A DNA stretch of 64,000 nt from Kitasatospora cinereorecta (GCF_024172095.1 NZ_JAMZDX010000004.1:62001-126000); one strand, 5' to 3'. Numbered from the stretch's first letter, positions 34,295 through 43,232 are shown. Made by a program: numbers and translations. The notes: generated by a model not told the origin, from the letters alone.

Positions 34295-35266
34295 GTGGGA
34301 CACGTTCTGACGTGGGTGGTTCGGTGCTGCGCGGTGGCTGCGTGGGCCGTGCTGGGCGTCGCGGTGGTGTGGGCCTGCGGGATGGGGAGCGGTGCCGTGC
34401 AGCCGCTGAGGGGCCTGCTCGTCCTCGGGTGGACCGGCGTCGGACTGCTCTGGCTGCGGGTGGCCGCCCTCTGGCTGCGCGCCGCGCTGCGCTCGAGGGC
34501 GCGGGCGCAGGCCGGCCGGGTGTCGTTGTCCAAGCAGGACGCGCGGGAGGATCTCGGGCCGAGGGCGCCGGTGCGCTTCGGCGGCAAGCTCTGGGTGTAC
34601 GTGCGGCATGCCGCGGTCTGGGTCCTGATTCCGCTCGCCGCGGCAGTGCCCGGCTCGCTCCGCGCGATGGACGGCGGTGAACACGTCCGCCAGTTGAAGC
34701 AGGCCGGTGCTGCCGCCGTCACCGCGACGGTGATCGCCGCCTCCGATGTCCGGGAGGTCGAGGACGACGGCGACGTCACGGGCTACCACGCCGACCTCGT
34801 CCTCGCCATGCCGGGCGGCCCGCAGGTCACCGCGTACGGGCTCACCGTCGACGAGCCGCACCCCGGCAGCCAGGTCCTGGCGCTGTGGGCGCCGTCCGCC
34901 CCCCAGCTCGGAGCCGTCGTCAACGACACGAAGGACCTCCCCGGCTTCGTGCGGACCGGCTGGACCTGGCACAGCGAGGACAGCGAGGGAAGCTTCCTGT
35001 TCGTCTTCTTCGCACTCCTCGTCGGTATCGCCCTCGTACCGCTGTCGGTGTCGACCGGCGCCGCCGACCTCCACGACCTGGCATGGCGGCCGCTCGCACA
35101 GACCGTCAACGCCGCCGTACTCACCGCGCTCTACCTTTTGGTCCGTCCGTTCCTGACGGTGCACGGCGTCGACTCCAACAGCGCGGGCGCCGTCACCCTC
35201 GGGTTCGGGCTCGTGCTGCTGGTCCTCTACCTCGGCCAGTCGCTACGGGCGGGAAGCGTCACCTGA
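34295..35266 (+). CDS. Unknown integral membrane protein
   Basis: 323 residues from GTG 34295 behind a G-rich string; an earlier in-frame start at 34181 would add a non-hydrophobic stretch. Membrane segments: VLTWVVRCCAVAAWAVLGVAVVW, GLLVLGWTGVGLLWLRVAALWL, AAVWVLIPLAAAVPGSL, then an extracytoplasmic beta-rich domain (TATVIAASDVREVEDDGDVT, VTAYGLTVDEPHPGSQVLALW), and three further helices (FLFVFFALLVGIALVPLSV, AAVLTALYLLVRPFL, VTLGFGLVLLVLYLG). The domain between helices 3 and 4 resembles DUF3592-type modules. Family assignment is tentative. Confidence 0.7.
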   Translation: MGHVLTWVVRCCAVAAWAVLGVAVVWACGMGSGAVQPLRGLLVLGWTGVGLLWLRVAALWLRAALRSRARAQAGRVSLSKQDAREDLGPRAPVRFGGKLWVYVRHAAVWVLIPLAAAVPGSLRAMDGGEHVRQLKQAGAAAVTATVIAASDVREVEDDGDVTGYHADLVLAMPGGPQVTAYGLTVDEPHPGSQVLALWAPSAPQLGAVVNDTKDLPGFVRTGWTWHSEDSEGSFLFVFFALLVGIALVPLSVSTGAADLHDLAWRPLAQTVNAAVLTALYLLVRPFLTVHGVDSNSAGAVTLGFGLVLLVLYLGQSLRAGSVT

Positions 35267-35309
35267 GCGCGGCGTCCAACCATCCCGGGCCGGTGGGTGC
35301 CGGGGGCGG

Positions 35310-36149
35310 TCAGGGAGTTGCGGGGCGGTAGACGGTGATGCTGTCCACCGCCAGGTCGACGGGGACTTTGCCGGGTGGGGCGTGGTGGTAACGCCCGTTG
35401 TTCACCGAGAGGCTGAGGACCGGGAAGGCGGCAAAGTCCTCTCCCACGCCCCGATGGTCCTGGTACGCGATCTCGAGCCGGTCCTGGGCGGAGCCGACGT
35501 ACCAGACGGTGTTGCTCGCGCCGAACCGGGCGCCGACGTAGATCCAGGCCCCGGGCCGGACGGCGTCCGAGGTGTAGGTGCCGCTTCCGCCCCGGACGTG
35601 GTTGACGAACTCCGCGACGCCGGGGCGGTCCCCGTGCCACTCGAAGACGTCGATCTCGTTGCGTCCGTCCCGCCAGGTCCACAGGGCCGGCCAGGCTCCC
35701 GAGTCGGCTGCGGGCAGGCGGATGCGGGCCAGCAGGATGTCGCCGGTCCGGATCTGGGCGCCGCTGCCGCCCGAGCCGCAGGAGTCGCCGGTGGTGACGA
35801 GTCCGGTGTCCCACCGGCCGTCGGCGGCGGGCCGGGCAGTGATCACGAGGGTGCCGTTGTCGACCCTGAGGGCGTCCGGTGTCAGGTGGTCGAGCTTGAA
35901 GTCCCCTGGATTGTCGGTGCAGTTGCCGCTGTAGGCGCCGGTCTTCCAGCCCCAGGTCCCGCCGCCTCCCACGCTCACGCGGTCGAAGGTGTCCCGGAAG
36001 ACCGGCTGCGCCTTCCCGTAGGGCGCAGGGGTGGACAAGTCGGAGGAAGCGTCCGGTAGTCGAGGCCCGAGCATGCCCATCAGGCCCAGCACGAGCGAGA
36101 GTATGAACGACAGCCACTGCACGGGGCATCCCATCGACGCGAGTTCCAT
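35310..36149 (-). CDS. Secreted GH16 beta-glucanase-like glycoside hydrolase
   Basis: 279 residues from ATG 36149; ATG 36134 is an alternative. A signal sequence or anchor (VQWLSFILSLVLGLMGMLG) is followed by a GH16 jelly roll: FRDTFDRVSVGGGGTWGWKTG, GTLVITARPAADGRWDTGLV, SGAWPALWTWRDG, and the catalytic E-x-D-x-x-E motif in RNEIDVFEWHGD near residue 170. The protein ends at LAVDSITVYRPATP. GH16 enzymes cut beta-1,3 or mixed-linked glucans and related polymers. The TGLVTTGDSCGSGGSGAQIRTGDI stretch before the active site is typical of the actinobacterial plant- or fungal-glucan type. Exact substrate is uncertain. Confidence 0.88.
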   Translation of the reverse strand: MELASMGCPVQWLSFILSLVLGLMGMLGPRLPDASSDLSTPAPYGKAQPVFRDTFDRVSVGGGGTWGWKTGAYSGNCTDNPGDFKLDHLTPDALRVDNGTLVITARPAADGRWDTGLVTTGDSCGSGGSGAQIRTGDILLARIRLPAADSGAWPALWTWRDGRNEIDVFEWHGDRPGVAEFVNHVRGGSGTYTSDAVRPGAWIYVGARFGASNTVWYVGSAQDRLEIAYQDHRGVGEDFAAFPVLSLSVNNGRYHHAPPGKVPVDLAVDSITVYRPATP

Positions 36150-36559
36150 CCGGGTGGGAAACACCCGACATGCAGCGAGCCTGCCCGTCGCCCGCCCTCC
36201 GGGTGGGGCGAATGCACGACCGGTCACTCGTTCGGAGGCTGCGCGTGCCTGCCGACGAGTGAAGCGGGGACACCTGCCTCCCATCGGCACGGGCGCACTG
36301 CGTCGCCACCGGGGGCCGGAGGCCGCTGCCGCCGGGCTCCGGCCGCGTCCTCGACGGGATGGCGTCGAGGTCCTGAACGGCTTCGGGCTCGCGCCCTGCC
36401 GGCCACCTACCGGCGAGGCGGGTTCGGAACCGGCCGTGAGAGGCAGGGCGTTGGCACCGATCCACCGACCACCCGCCGTCGGGGTGCCTGCTAGCATGCG
36501 GCGCCGCCTGCTCCGCATACGGCGGAGCCGCGGCTCACCTGCAGCTCTCCGGGGGTCCC

Positions 36560-37486
36560 ATGAATCGTCGCGTCGGCCTGGCAACTGTGCTCACTGCCGC
36601 CGTTCTCCTGCTCCTGCCCGGGTCGGCGTCGGCCGCCGGCAACGGGTCGACCAGCAAGACGATGAGCGGGGTCCCCTCGTCGCTGCCGGTCGGCGGGAGC
36701 TTCACGGTGACGATGACCGTCCGGTCGACCTCGCAGTACCGGATCAACGTGATGGGCTTCTACCTGAGCATGTGGAACACGGCACAGGAGAGCACGAAGC
36801 AGGACACCGGCATCAGCGTGCTGTGGAACGACCCGGCGACGGGTGGATGGCGAGCGTCCGACCATGCCGACGCCACCGGAGGCTGGGCCCTCTACGAGCG
36901 GGAGCGGGTCCTGTTCATCGAGCCGCACGGTTCGATGACCGTCCAGGCGAAGGTCACCCTCGGGCCGGACGCGGCCCGCGGCACCATGCACCTGATGGGT
37001 ACCGGTCTGACCAGTTATGCGCTGATGACGCCCTCGGGCGAGTACGTCAGCGGGGTGCTCGACAACCTGGGAACTCCGCCCCAGACCACGTTCCGCTACG
37101 GCAGTTCTGCCCCTGCTCCCACCCCGGCGGCGACGAGCCGTTCGGCCGAGCCGAAGCCCACGCCCACGCACTCGGCCACGCGCTCGGCCACCTCGGGAGC
37201 CGCCGACGCGTCCGCGACGCCCCAGGCCGAGACCCCGAGCAGCGCGGCAGTCGGCGCCTCAGCGGAGCCGACGCCGAGCGCGAGCCCGTCGGTGACCGTC
37301 TCGGCCTCGGACTCGCCTTCGCCAGTGGCATCCACGGTGCCGGTAGCGTCCTCCCGTGGGACGGGCGGGTCGCGGTGGCTGCTGCTGGGAGGGCTTGTGG
37401 CGCTGGTCGCGGCGGGCGGCGCGATAGTCGCGCTGCTGGTGCACCGGGCACGACAGAACAGGGACGGCGCGGCCGGGACTGAGTGA
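36560..37486 (+). CDS. Secreted surface protein with Ser/Thr/Pro stalk and C-terminal anchor
   Basis: 308 residues. Signal peptide MNRRVGLATVLTAAVLLLLPGSASA, then a beta-sandwich domain of about 150 residues (SVPVGGSFTVTMTVRSTSQYR-like strands, SVLWNDPATGGWRASDHAD, FIEPHGSMTVQAKVTLGPDAARG). About 85 residues of Pro/Ser/Thr/Ala stalk follow, then a membrane helix (WLLLGGLVALVAAGGAIVALLV) and a basic cytosolic end. The layout is that of a cell-surface protein held by a C-terminal transmembrane segment; no LPxTG or LAxTG motif is seen. Function unknown. Confidence 0.8.
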   Translation: MNRRVGLATVLTAAVLLLLPGSASAAGNGSTSKTMSGVPSSLPVGGSFTVTMTVRSTSQYRINVMGFYLSMWNTAQESTKQDTGISVLWNDPATGGWRASDHADATGGWALYERERVLFIEPHGSMTVQAKVTLGPDAARGTMHLMGTGLTSYALMTPSGEYVSGVLDNLGTPPQTTFRYGSSAPAPTPAATSRSAEPKPTPTHSATRSATSGAADASATPQAETPSSAAVGASAEPTPSASPSVTVSASDSPSPVASTVPVASSRGTGGSRWLLLGGLVALVAAGGAIVALLVHRARQNRDGAAGTE

Positions 37487-37636
37487 GCCGCAGTCACGGG
37501 TCACCGTGCCGGCTCACCGGTCTCACCCTGGGCCGCCGCCCGCTGCGGCCCGCTGCCGCCCGCCGAACCGCGCGGACGCAATCGCCAGGGCCAGTGCCAC
37601 CACCCGGTGTTCACCGGACCGCCCTACCCTGCCGGG

Positions 37637-38560
37637 ATGACCGGGGGAAGCGAACGCGCGGACGAGGAACTGCTGGCCGTCGCGGAGGCGACGCTGCCGG
37701 GGCAGCGATGGCACGAGGCGCACCTCCTGCGCGGCTCCTCCCACGACGAGCTGCGACTGCCGGGGGCCGCCGTGCTCCGAGTGGCGCGCACGCCCGCCGC
37801 CGCCACGGCGCTGCCACGCCGGACGGAGCTGCTGCGCCGCCTGGCGCGGCTGGGCCTACCGTTCGAGGTCCCGGAACCGCTGTCCGAGGTGGTGACCGTC
37901 CACGGACGCGGCGCAGTCGCCCTGAGCTGGATGTACGGGCGCTTCACTGCCCCGCGCATCGTGCACTCGGACCTCGTTCTTGCCGGGACGCAGCAGCTCT
38001 CATCGCTGCTCGGCGCCTTGCGCGAGGTCGACTGCGGTCCGCTGGCGGACGTTCTCGGTGTTCCGCACGAGGGCGTCGGCGGCGACGGCTGGGCCGAACT
38101 GATGCTCGGTGAGGTGGTTCCGCGGCTGCCACGGGCCGGACGTCGCGAGGCGCGTCGACGCATCACGAAGGCGCGGGACCTGCCCGTACCGCGGCCCTCC
38201 CTGGTGCATGGCGCGCTGGACGCGTCCAACCTGCTCTGGGACGGGTCGAGGCGGTTGGTCGGCGTGCTGGGCTGGGATGCGGCCCAGCTCTTCGACCCCG
38301 CACTCGACGCAGCCTGGCTGCTCTCGCAGAAGTGGGGTGTCGGCCGCGTCGACATCGACCGGGAGCTGATGCGCCGGACCAGGATCCGGGCGCTCACCCT
38401 GGGCTTCGAGCCGATGGCCCGCGCGATCCTCGACCAGGAGACCGAGTGGCAGCTGGAACGCCGGGTCGCCCGGACGGTCGAGTGGCTGGAGCAGACCACC
38501 GGCTACTGGAGCCGCGAGGCGCTGCGCGCCAAACCGTTCCGGGCCACCGATCAGTCGTAG
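37637..38560 (+). CDS. APH-fold phosphotransferase-like protein lacking catalytic residues
   Basis: 307 residues of the aminoglycoside phosphotransferase fold. The catalytic loop, normally H-G-D-L-x-x-x-N, reads LVHGALDASNLLWDG near residue 192, so the catalytic Asp is Ala. The metal-binding segment, normally V-L-D-W-D, reads LVGVLGWDAAQLFDPALDAAWL near residue 210, so its Asp is Gly. The N-lobe strand usually holding the ATP-binding Lys reads AAVLRVARTP. The C-terminal helices are intact and the frame has no damage. It is likely a binding protein or pseudoenzyme, not an antibiotic-resistance kinase. Confidence 0.82.
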   Translation: MTGGSERADEELLAVAEATLPGQRWHEAHLLRGSSHDELRLPGAAVLRVARTPAAATALPRRTELLRRLARLGLPFEVPEPLSEVVTVHGRGAVALSWMYGRFTAPRIVHSDLVLAGTQQLSSLLGALREVDCGPLADVLGVPHEGVGGDGWAELMLGEVVPRLPRAGRREARRRITKARDLPVPRPSLVHGALDASNLLWDGSRRLVGVLGWDAAQLFDPALDAAWLLSQKWGVGRVDIDRELMRRTRIRALTLGFEPMARAILDQETEWQLERRVARTVEWLEQTTGYWSREALRAKPFRATDQS

Positions 38561-38607
38561 CCGACGGCCGGAACGCAGCCACGGACGGCTCGGGGCTCGG
38601 TGGCGCG

Positions 38608-38646
38608 CGGTCCGGGCGGCCGCCGGGTCGGCGACCGCCCGGACCG
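38608..38646. terminator. 12-bp stem hairpin between convergent genes
   Basis: CGGTCCGGGCGG and CCGCCCGGACCG are exact reverse complements separated by 15 bases. The hairpin lies between the end of the APH-like gene (38560) and the end of the YcnI gene (38651), so it could stop transcription from both sides. No T run follows, as is common in high-GC actinobacteria. Confidence 0.5.
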
Positions 38647-38650
38647 GGGG

Positions 38651-39391
38651 TCAGGACTGCGTACCGGTGCGGCGGCGCAGGCCGAACACGCCGAGGGCGG
38701 TGCCGGCGATGCCGACCACGATGCCGATCACGCCGATGATGCGCGCGGTGGGATCGTTCGACGCGGCCGAACCACTCGCGGGCGGCGCGGCGTGGGCGGC
38801 GGCGCCGGGCGCGGCGGACGATCCGTGGCCGTCGCCGTCGGTGGCGGCCTTGGTAAGGGTCAGCGCCGGAGCCGGGTGCTGGGGCTCGGGCTGGCCCTCC
38901 TTGCTGTCCTCGATCCAGCGGACCACGTTGCCGTCGTCATAGGTCTGCAGGGCCTTGAAGACGAGCTTGTCGGTGTCGGTGGGCAGCGGGCCTAGAGCGA
39001 CGGTGAAGTCCTGGAACTGGCCGGGTGCGGTCTTCGCACCGGCGTCGGCGGTCCAGGTGATCTTGGTGACGGCCTCGGTGATCTCGTCGCCGTCGTCGGT
39101 CTTGATCGGCGCGGCGAGCTTGGTCTTCTCCGTGGTCGCGGTCCAGCCGGGCAGCGGTCGGGTGGCGACCGAGGCGACCGGGTGGTCGGCGGGCAGGTTG
39201 ACCTCCAGCTTGGTGGTGGAGGCGGTGTCGCTCTCGTCGGGTACGCGGAAGGACACCGCGGTGTAGTCGCCCTGGGCGGCGGTGCCGGGCTGCACGGTGA
39301 CATGGGCGAACGCCGGCACGGCCGTTGCCAGGACGACGGAACCGGCGAGCAGGGCCGCGGCCGTGAGACGGCGGGAAGTGATCGAACGCAT
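38651..39391 (-). CDS. YcnI-family (DUF1775) copper-associated membrane protein
   Basis: 246 residues. Signal peptide MRSITSRRLTAAALLAGSVVLATAVPAFA; the mature protein begins HVTVQP, giving an N-terminal His as in YcnI, where that His takes part in copper binding. DUF1775 features follow: GDYTAVSFRVPDESDTASTTKLEVNLP, PLPGWTATTEK, ITWTADAGAKTAPGQFQDFTVALGPLP, and VVRWIEDSKEGQPEPQHPAPALTL. A low-complexity linker leads to a C-terminal helix (IIGVIGIVVGIAGTALGVFGLRR). It follows, in the same direction, a His/Met-rich membrane protein gene, so the two probably form a copper-handling unit. Confidence 0.92.
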   Translation of the reverse strand: MRSITSRRLTAAALLAGSVVLATAVPAFAHVTVQPGTAAQGDYTAVSFRVPDESDTASTTKLEVNLPADHPVASVATRPLPGWTATTEKTKLAAPIKTDDGDEITEAVTKITWTADAGAKTAPGQFQDFTVALGPLPTDTDKLVFKALQTYDDGNVVRWIEDSKEGQPEPQHPAPALTLTKAATDGDGHGSSAAPGAAAHAAPPASGSAASNDPTARIIGVIGIVVGIAGTALGVFGLRRRTGTQS

Positions 39392-39582
39392 GGAGCGTGG
39401 GTCTCCGTCCGGGAGATCGGCACGACGCGGCTCCGCACGGCGGCCCTCGGGCCGCCGCGGTGCGCGACGTGCGGGATGGGGTGTACGGGGGTGCACGACG
39501 GCCGGGCGGCCGTTCCACGGCCGTGCCCGGCGGCGGGGTCGCGCAGCCCACCGACGGCGAGGACACGGTCCCCGCCGGGCGG

Positions 39583-40326
39583 CTACGCGTACACGCCCCC
39601 GGGCGGGCCCCGGCGGACCAGGGTGTGGTCCAGCAGCAGCGGCCGGATGCGGTGCGTACGGGCGCGGGGAGGGCGCCGGGTGCGTGCGGGCCCGGCGAGC
39701 GGGGCGGAGCTGCGGCCGGTGAGTCGGTCGAGGGTGTCGGCGATCCGGGCCCGCCAGTGGCGCGCCGTGGCGCGGACGGTGCGGGCGAGGCCGAGGAGCC
39801 GCCACAGTGCGGTGTCGACGCGGTGCAGCAGCCAGCCGGTGGCGAGCGCGGCCGCGGCGTGGCCGGCCAGCATGCCGGGCGACAGCCCGAGGAGAGTGGT
39901 GTGGGCGGCGGCGTGGGCCCCGCCCGGGGACGGGAGGTGAGCGCCGTGCACGTGCCCGGCCGCGCCCTGCATCCCGGGCATGCCATCCATCCCCGCCATA
40001 CCGTCCATGGCCGGAGTCACGGGCCGGACCGCGGGAGGCGCGAGGAGCGCGTGGCCGGCGACGAAGAACAGGTGGAGGCCGAGCTGACTCATCAGCATCG
40101 CGGTGGCGACGGCGAGCAGGGTGCGCTCGCGGCCCGTACCCGCTGCGGCGGCGGCCCAGGCCAGCAGCCAGCCGCAGAGGATCCGGCCCGGGCCGAGCGG
40201 GCCGCCGGCGGCCGCGTGGGCGGCCGAGGCCAGTGTCACGCTCGCGGTGGCGAACGCCGCCGCCCGCACCAGCCGCACGTCGGTCGCGGCCGCGCGGGAC
40301 GGCTGGGGTGCGGCGGTCACGGACAT
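39583..40326 (-). CDS. Membrane protein with a Met/His-rich segment, copper-linked by context
   Basis: 247 residues from ATG 40326. Helices: AAAFATASVTLASAAHAAAG, ILCGWLLAWAAAAAGT, ERTLLAVATAMLMSQLGLHLFFVAGHALLA, and AAHTTLLGLSPGMLAGHAAAALATGWLLHRV. Between the third and fourth lies MDGMAGMDGMPGMQGAAGHV followed by HGAHLPSPGGAHAAAH, a likely copper-binding loop. The cytosolic end is Arg-rich and Pro-rich and finishes with LVRRGPPGGVYA. It is 191 bp upstream of the YcnI gene on the same strand. Family unknown, but the pairing with YcnI is common in actinobacteria. Confidence 0.8.
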   Translation of the reverse strand: MSVTAAPQPSRAAATDVRLVRAAAFATASVTLASAAHAAAGGPLGPGRILCGWLLAWAAAAAGTGRERTLLAVATAMLMSQLGLHLFFVAGHALLAPPAVRPVTPAMDGMAGMDGMPGMQGAAGHVHGAHLPSPGGAHAAAHTTLLGLSPGMLAGHAAAALATGWLLHRVDTALWRLLGLARTVRATARHWRARIADTLDRLTGRSSAPLAGPARTRRPPRARTHRIRPLLLDHTLVRRGPPGGVYA

Positions 40327-40588
40327 GGCCGACCCATCATGGCAGCGGCTCGCCCACCACCGGGCCGGCGAAGGGTAAAGCTTGCCCCTCCCCCCAGTGG
40401 TCCCCGCCCTGACGGAATCGGTGAGCGCAGTGTCGTGCACCCGTGTTTCCGCTCGGAGGAGGAACCGGCGCGGTGGGCCGAAACCGCTCAGGGACGAAGC
40501 CTGCGTGCTTCCGTCCTGCTGATGCCGGCGTCCGCGCGGCTGGGAGCACCGCGGTGCCCCGCTGTCCTTCCGCGCTCCGGGTACCCGG

Positions 40589-41785
40589 CTACGCGAGCGA
40601 CCTCTCGGCGGCCGCGGTCGAGGCGGCGACCAGGTGGTGCCGGCGGTTGGGCAGGCCGAAGGTCGGGTGCGAGGTGGTCCACAGCGACGCCTTGAGGATG
40701 CCGGCCTTGACCCGGGCGGCTGTTCGGCCACCCACACACCGTGTCGCCTGCCCTTCGCCGTCGACCATCTGCAGGATCCCGTCCCGCCGCCCGAGGCTGA
40801 TGTGGTTGCCCAGGTACTGCAGTTTGGTGGTCGCGATCCTGCGGTCCGTCAGGCGTCCCACGATCGCTGCCGCGGCCTGCATGCCGGTGAATCCGGCCGT
40901 GGCGCAGGACATCGGCAGCAGGCGGCCGTTGTCGCCGATGGCGTAGGCGCTGTCGCCGGCGGCGTAGACGTTCGGGTGCGAGACGGACCGCATGGTGCGG
41001 TCGACGACGATCCGACCGTTCCCGGTGACCTCCAGCCCTCCGGCGGCGGCGATGGGGCTGACGGCGAATCCGGCGGCCCAGACGGTTGCGTCGGAGCTGA
41101 CGGCGGTGCCGTCGGCGCACAGTGCCCGGGTCGCTTCGACGGCTTCGACGCGGGTGTGCTCCAGGACGGTGATGCCCAGCCGGTCGCAGGCCCGGCGCAG
41201 GTGGCTGCGGGCGGCTGCGGAGAGCGGGGCGCCCAGCTCGGCGCGGGCGATCAGTGTCACCGACAGGCCGGGCCGGGATTCGGCGATCTCGGTGGCGGTC
41301 TCGATGCCGGTCAGCCCGTCGCCGACGACCAGCACCTCTCCGCCGCCCCGCCTGCCCAGGCTGTCCAGGCGCTCGCGCAGGCGCAGCGCGGAGGGCCGGC
41401 TCGCGATGTCGAACGCATGCTCGGCCACGCCGGGGACGCCGTGGTCGGCGCCGTGGCTGCCGAGTGCGTAGAGGAGCGTGTCGTAGCCGAGTTCGCCGTC
41501 GCGTCCGTCGGCATCGGCCACGGCGACGACCTGGCGTTCGGGGTCGACGGCGGTGACCCGGGCGAGGCGCAGCCGTATCCCGGTGCCGGCGAAGACGTCG
41601 GCGAGCTTCGGGGCGGTGATCTCCTCGCCGGCTGCGAGCTGGTGCAGCCGCAGCCGTTGGACGAAGTCCGGCGCGGCGTTGACCACGGTGATCTCGGTGT
41701 CCGCCGGGGACAGGCGGCGGGCCAGGTTCCCGGCCGTGTACGTCCCGGCGTAGCCGGCGCCGAGGACGACGATGCGGTGCTTCAT
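40589..41785 (-). CDS. FAD-dependent NAD(P)H oxidoreductase (NDH-2/ferredoxin-reductase type)
   Basis: 398 residues. The FAD-binding GxGxxG is IVVLGAGYAGTYTAGNLARRL at the N-terminus. The second Rossmann motif is EVLVVGDGLTGIETATEIAESRP near residue 150, where the usual GGG/GAG is GDG. The FAD-contacting end is NVYAAGDSAYAIGDNG near 275. A C-terminal region KLQYLGNHISLGRRDGILQMVDGEGQA is typical of this actinobacterial group. It lies 76 bp after the ECF41-type sigma factor gene, matching the usual ECF41 partner genes (oxidoreductases and similar), so it is probably the target of that sigma factor. Confidence 0.93.
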   Translation of the reverse strand: MKHRIVVLGAGYAGTYTAGNLARRLSPADTEITVVNAAPDFVQRLRLHQLAAGEEITAPKLADVFAGTGIRLRLARVTAVDPERQVVAVADADGRDGELGYDTLLYALGSHGADHGVPGVAEHAFDIASRPSALRLRERLDSLGRRGGGEVLVVGDGLTGIETATEIAESRPGLSVTLIARAELGAPLSAAARSHLRRACDRLGITVLEHTRVEAVEATRALCADGTAVSSDATVWAAGFAVSPIAAAGGLEVTGNGRIVVDRTMRSVSHPNVYAAGDSAYAIGDNGRLLPMSCATAGFTGMQAAAAIVGRLTDRRIATTKLQYLGNHISLGRRDGILQMVDGEGQATRCVGGRTAARVKAGILKASLWTTSHPTFGLPNRRHHLVAASTAAAERSLA

Positions 41786-41861
41786 CTGGTGCTCCTGTCG
41801 GTGGTGAGGTGAGGAAGCCCGTCGGTGCGGTGTGCTTCCCGGGGTTGTCCGGCGCTGTCCG

Positions 41862-42854
41862 TCACGACGGTTCGGTCGGGCGGGCGGTGGTGTGGGCGGT
41901 GGTGTGGGCGGAGCTGGCGCGGGTCGGCCAGGAACGGAGCTTCTGCGGGTTGCGGACCGCCCAGATGCGCTTGATCCGGCCGTCCTCGACGTCGAAGGCG
42001 AAGACCGCCACGGTCACGCCGTCCAGGTGGGCGGTGAGGCCGGGCTGGGTGTTGACGGTGTGTTGCGAGACCGTCAGGCCGGGTACGCGGTCGAGGAGTT
42101 CGACCAGGTAGCGGGCGATCTGCTCGCTGCCCTCGACGGGGAGCAGCGCGGCGTTCACCAGCCCGCCGCCGTCGCCGATGGCCGTGGCGTCGGGGGCGAG
42201 CAGGCCGATGAGCGCCTCGATGTCCTGGGCTTCCCAGGCCCGTTGGAAGTCTCGGACGAGGCCGGCTCGTCGGCTTTCCGGGGTGGCGTTCGCTCGGGGG
42301 CCGTCGATCCGTCGCCGGGCCGAGGACGCCAACTGGCGGCAGGCGGCCGGGGTGCGGCCGACGATCTCCGCCACCTCGGCGAAGGGGTAGCGGAAGACGT
42401 CGTGCAGGACGAACGAGACGCGTTCGGCCGGGGTCATCGAGTCGAGGACGACGAGGAAGGCCATGGTGACCGACTCGTCGAGGGTCACCCGGTCGACCGG
42501 GTCGGCCGCCGTGCCGTCTCCCGGGTACGCGTCCAGCCACTCCGGCCGTCCGGGCAGCGGCTCGGGGAGCCACTGGCCCACGTAGCTCTCGCGTCGGACC
42601 CGGGCCGAGCGGAGCTGGTCGAGGCAGATCCGGCCGGCGACCTTCGTCAGCCAGGCCCCGGGGGACTCGACGGCGTCCTGCTGGTGCGGGGTCATGGCGT
42701 ACCAGCGCGCGTAGGTCTCCTGCACGACATCCTCGGCGTCGGCCATCGAACCGAGGAGCCGGTACGCCACGCCGATCAGCTGACGCCGCTCGGCCATGAT
42801 CGTGCCGAGGACCGGGTCGGTGTGGTCGGTTCCTGCTTCGGACGGGCTGTTCAT
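41862..42854 (-). CDS. ECF41-type (SigJ-like) sigma factor with C-terminal SnoaL domain
   Basis: 330 residues with GGAGAG before the ATG at 42854. Region 2 is LIGVAYRLLGSMADAEDVVQETYARWY near residue 25; region 4 is LDSMTPAERVSFVLHDVFRYPFAEVAEIVGRTPAACRQLASSARRRID near 140. After residue 190 comes an NTF2/SnoaL-like domain (LVRDFQRAWEAQDIEALIGLLAPDATAIGDGGG, GLVNAALLPVEG), which in ECF41 proteins acts in place of an anti-sigma factor. The tail is His/Thr/Ala-rich. The oxidoreductase gene downstream fits the family's gene neighbourhood. Confidence 0.93.
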   Translation of the reverse strand: MNSPSEAGTDHTDPVLGTIMAERRQLIGVAYRLLGSMADAEDVVQETYARWYAMTPHQQDAVESPGAWLTKVAGRICLDQLRSARVRRESYVGQWLPEPLPGRPEWLDAYPGDGTAADPVDRVTLDESVTMAFLVVLDSMTPAERVSFVLHDVFRYPFAEVAEIVGRTPAACRQLASSARRRIDGPRANATPESRRAGLVRDFQRAWEAQDIEALIGLLAPDATAIGDGGGLVNAALLPVEGSEQIARYLVELLDRVPGLTVSQHTVNTQPGLTAHLDGVTVAVFAFDVEDGRIKRIWAVRNPQKLRSWPTRASSAHTTAHTTARPTEPS

Positions 42855-43012
42855 GGTGCCGGACTCTCCTTCGTCGATCTCTCCGTGCCATCTGCTCTCA
42901 TCCGTACGACGAGGCAACCCCTCGGAATGTGATGCGGGTGGCCGCCTGACATTCCGGCCTGCTGCCCCGTCGTCACCGGTGGAACGGACAACCACCATCG
43001 GCTGGAAGCGCG

Positions 43013-43216
43013 ACCGGCCGCGCGTACGTCGCCGAGCTCGGACGGCTGCACGACGGCACCTCGCACCTGAACTACGCCCTCTACCACGACCGCTACCGGC
43101 GTACCCGGGACGGCTGGAGGTTCACCGAGCGGGTCTACGAGATCCGGTACGTCGACACCAGCCCGCTGCCCGGCTCGGCACCCCGCCGTTTGACCGGAAC
43201 CGCCCGCAGCCAATAG
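43013..43216 (+). pseudogene. C-terminal remnant of a SnoaL/NTF2-like protein
   Basis: The plus strand reads YVAELGRLHDGTSHLNYALY, then HDRYRRTRDGWRFTERVYEI and RYVDTSPLPGSAPRR, ending at TAG 43214-43216. This is the closing part of a SnoaL-like domain (the G-x-Y-x-D-x-Y-x-R-T-x-D-G-W-R-F-x-x-R motif). The start codon and first half are missing. A palindrome for the next gene begins 2 bp after the stop codon. Confidence 0.7.
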
Positions 43217-43218
43217 TT

Positions 43219-43232
43219 TTGAACACGTTCAA
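43219..43232. promoter_or_regulatory. 14-bp palindrome TTGAAC-AC-GTTCAA, probable operator
   Basis: Perfect 6-bp arms around AC, 18 bp upstream of the GTG start of the membrane protein gene at 43251 and AT-rich in a GC-rich setting. The type TTGAACnnGTTCAA is often used by TetR-family repressors. No regulator gene stands beside it, so the regulator would act from elsewhere. Confidence 0.6.
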
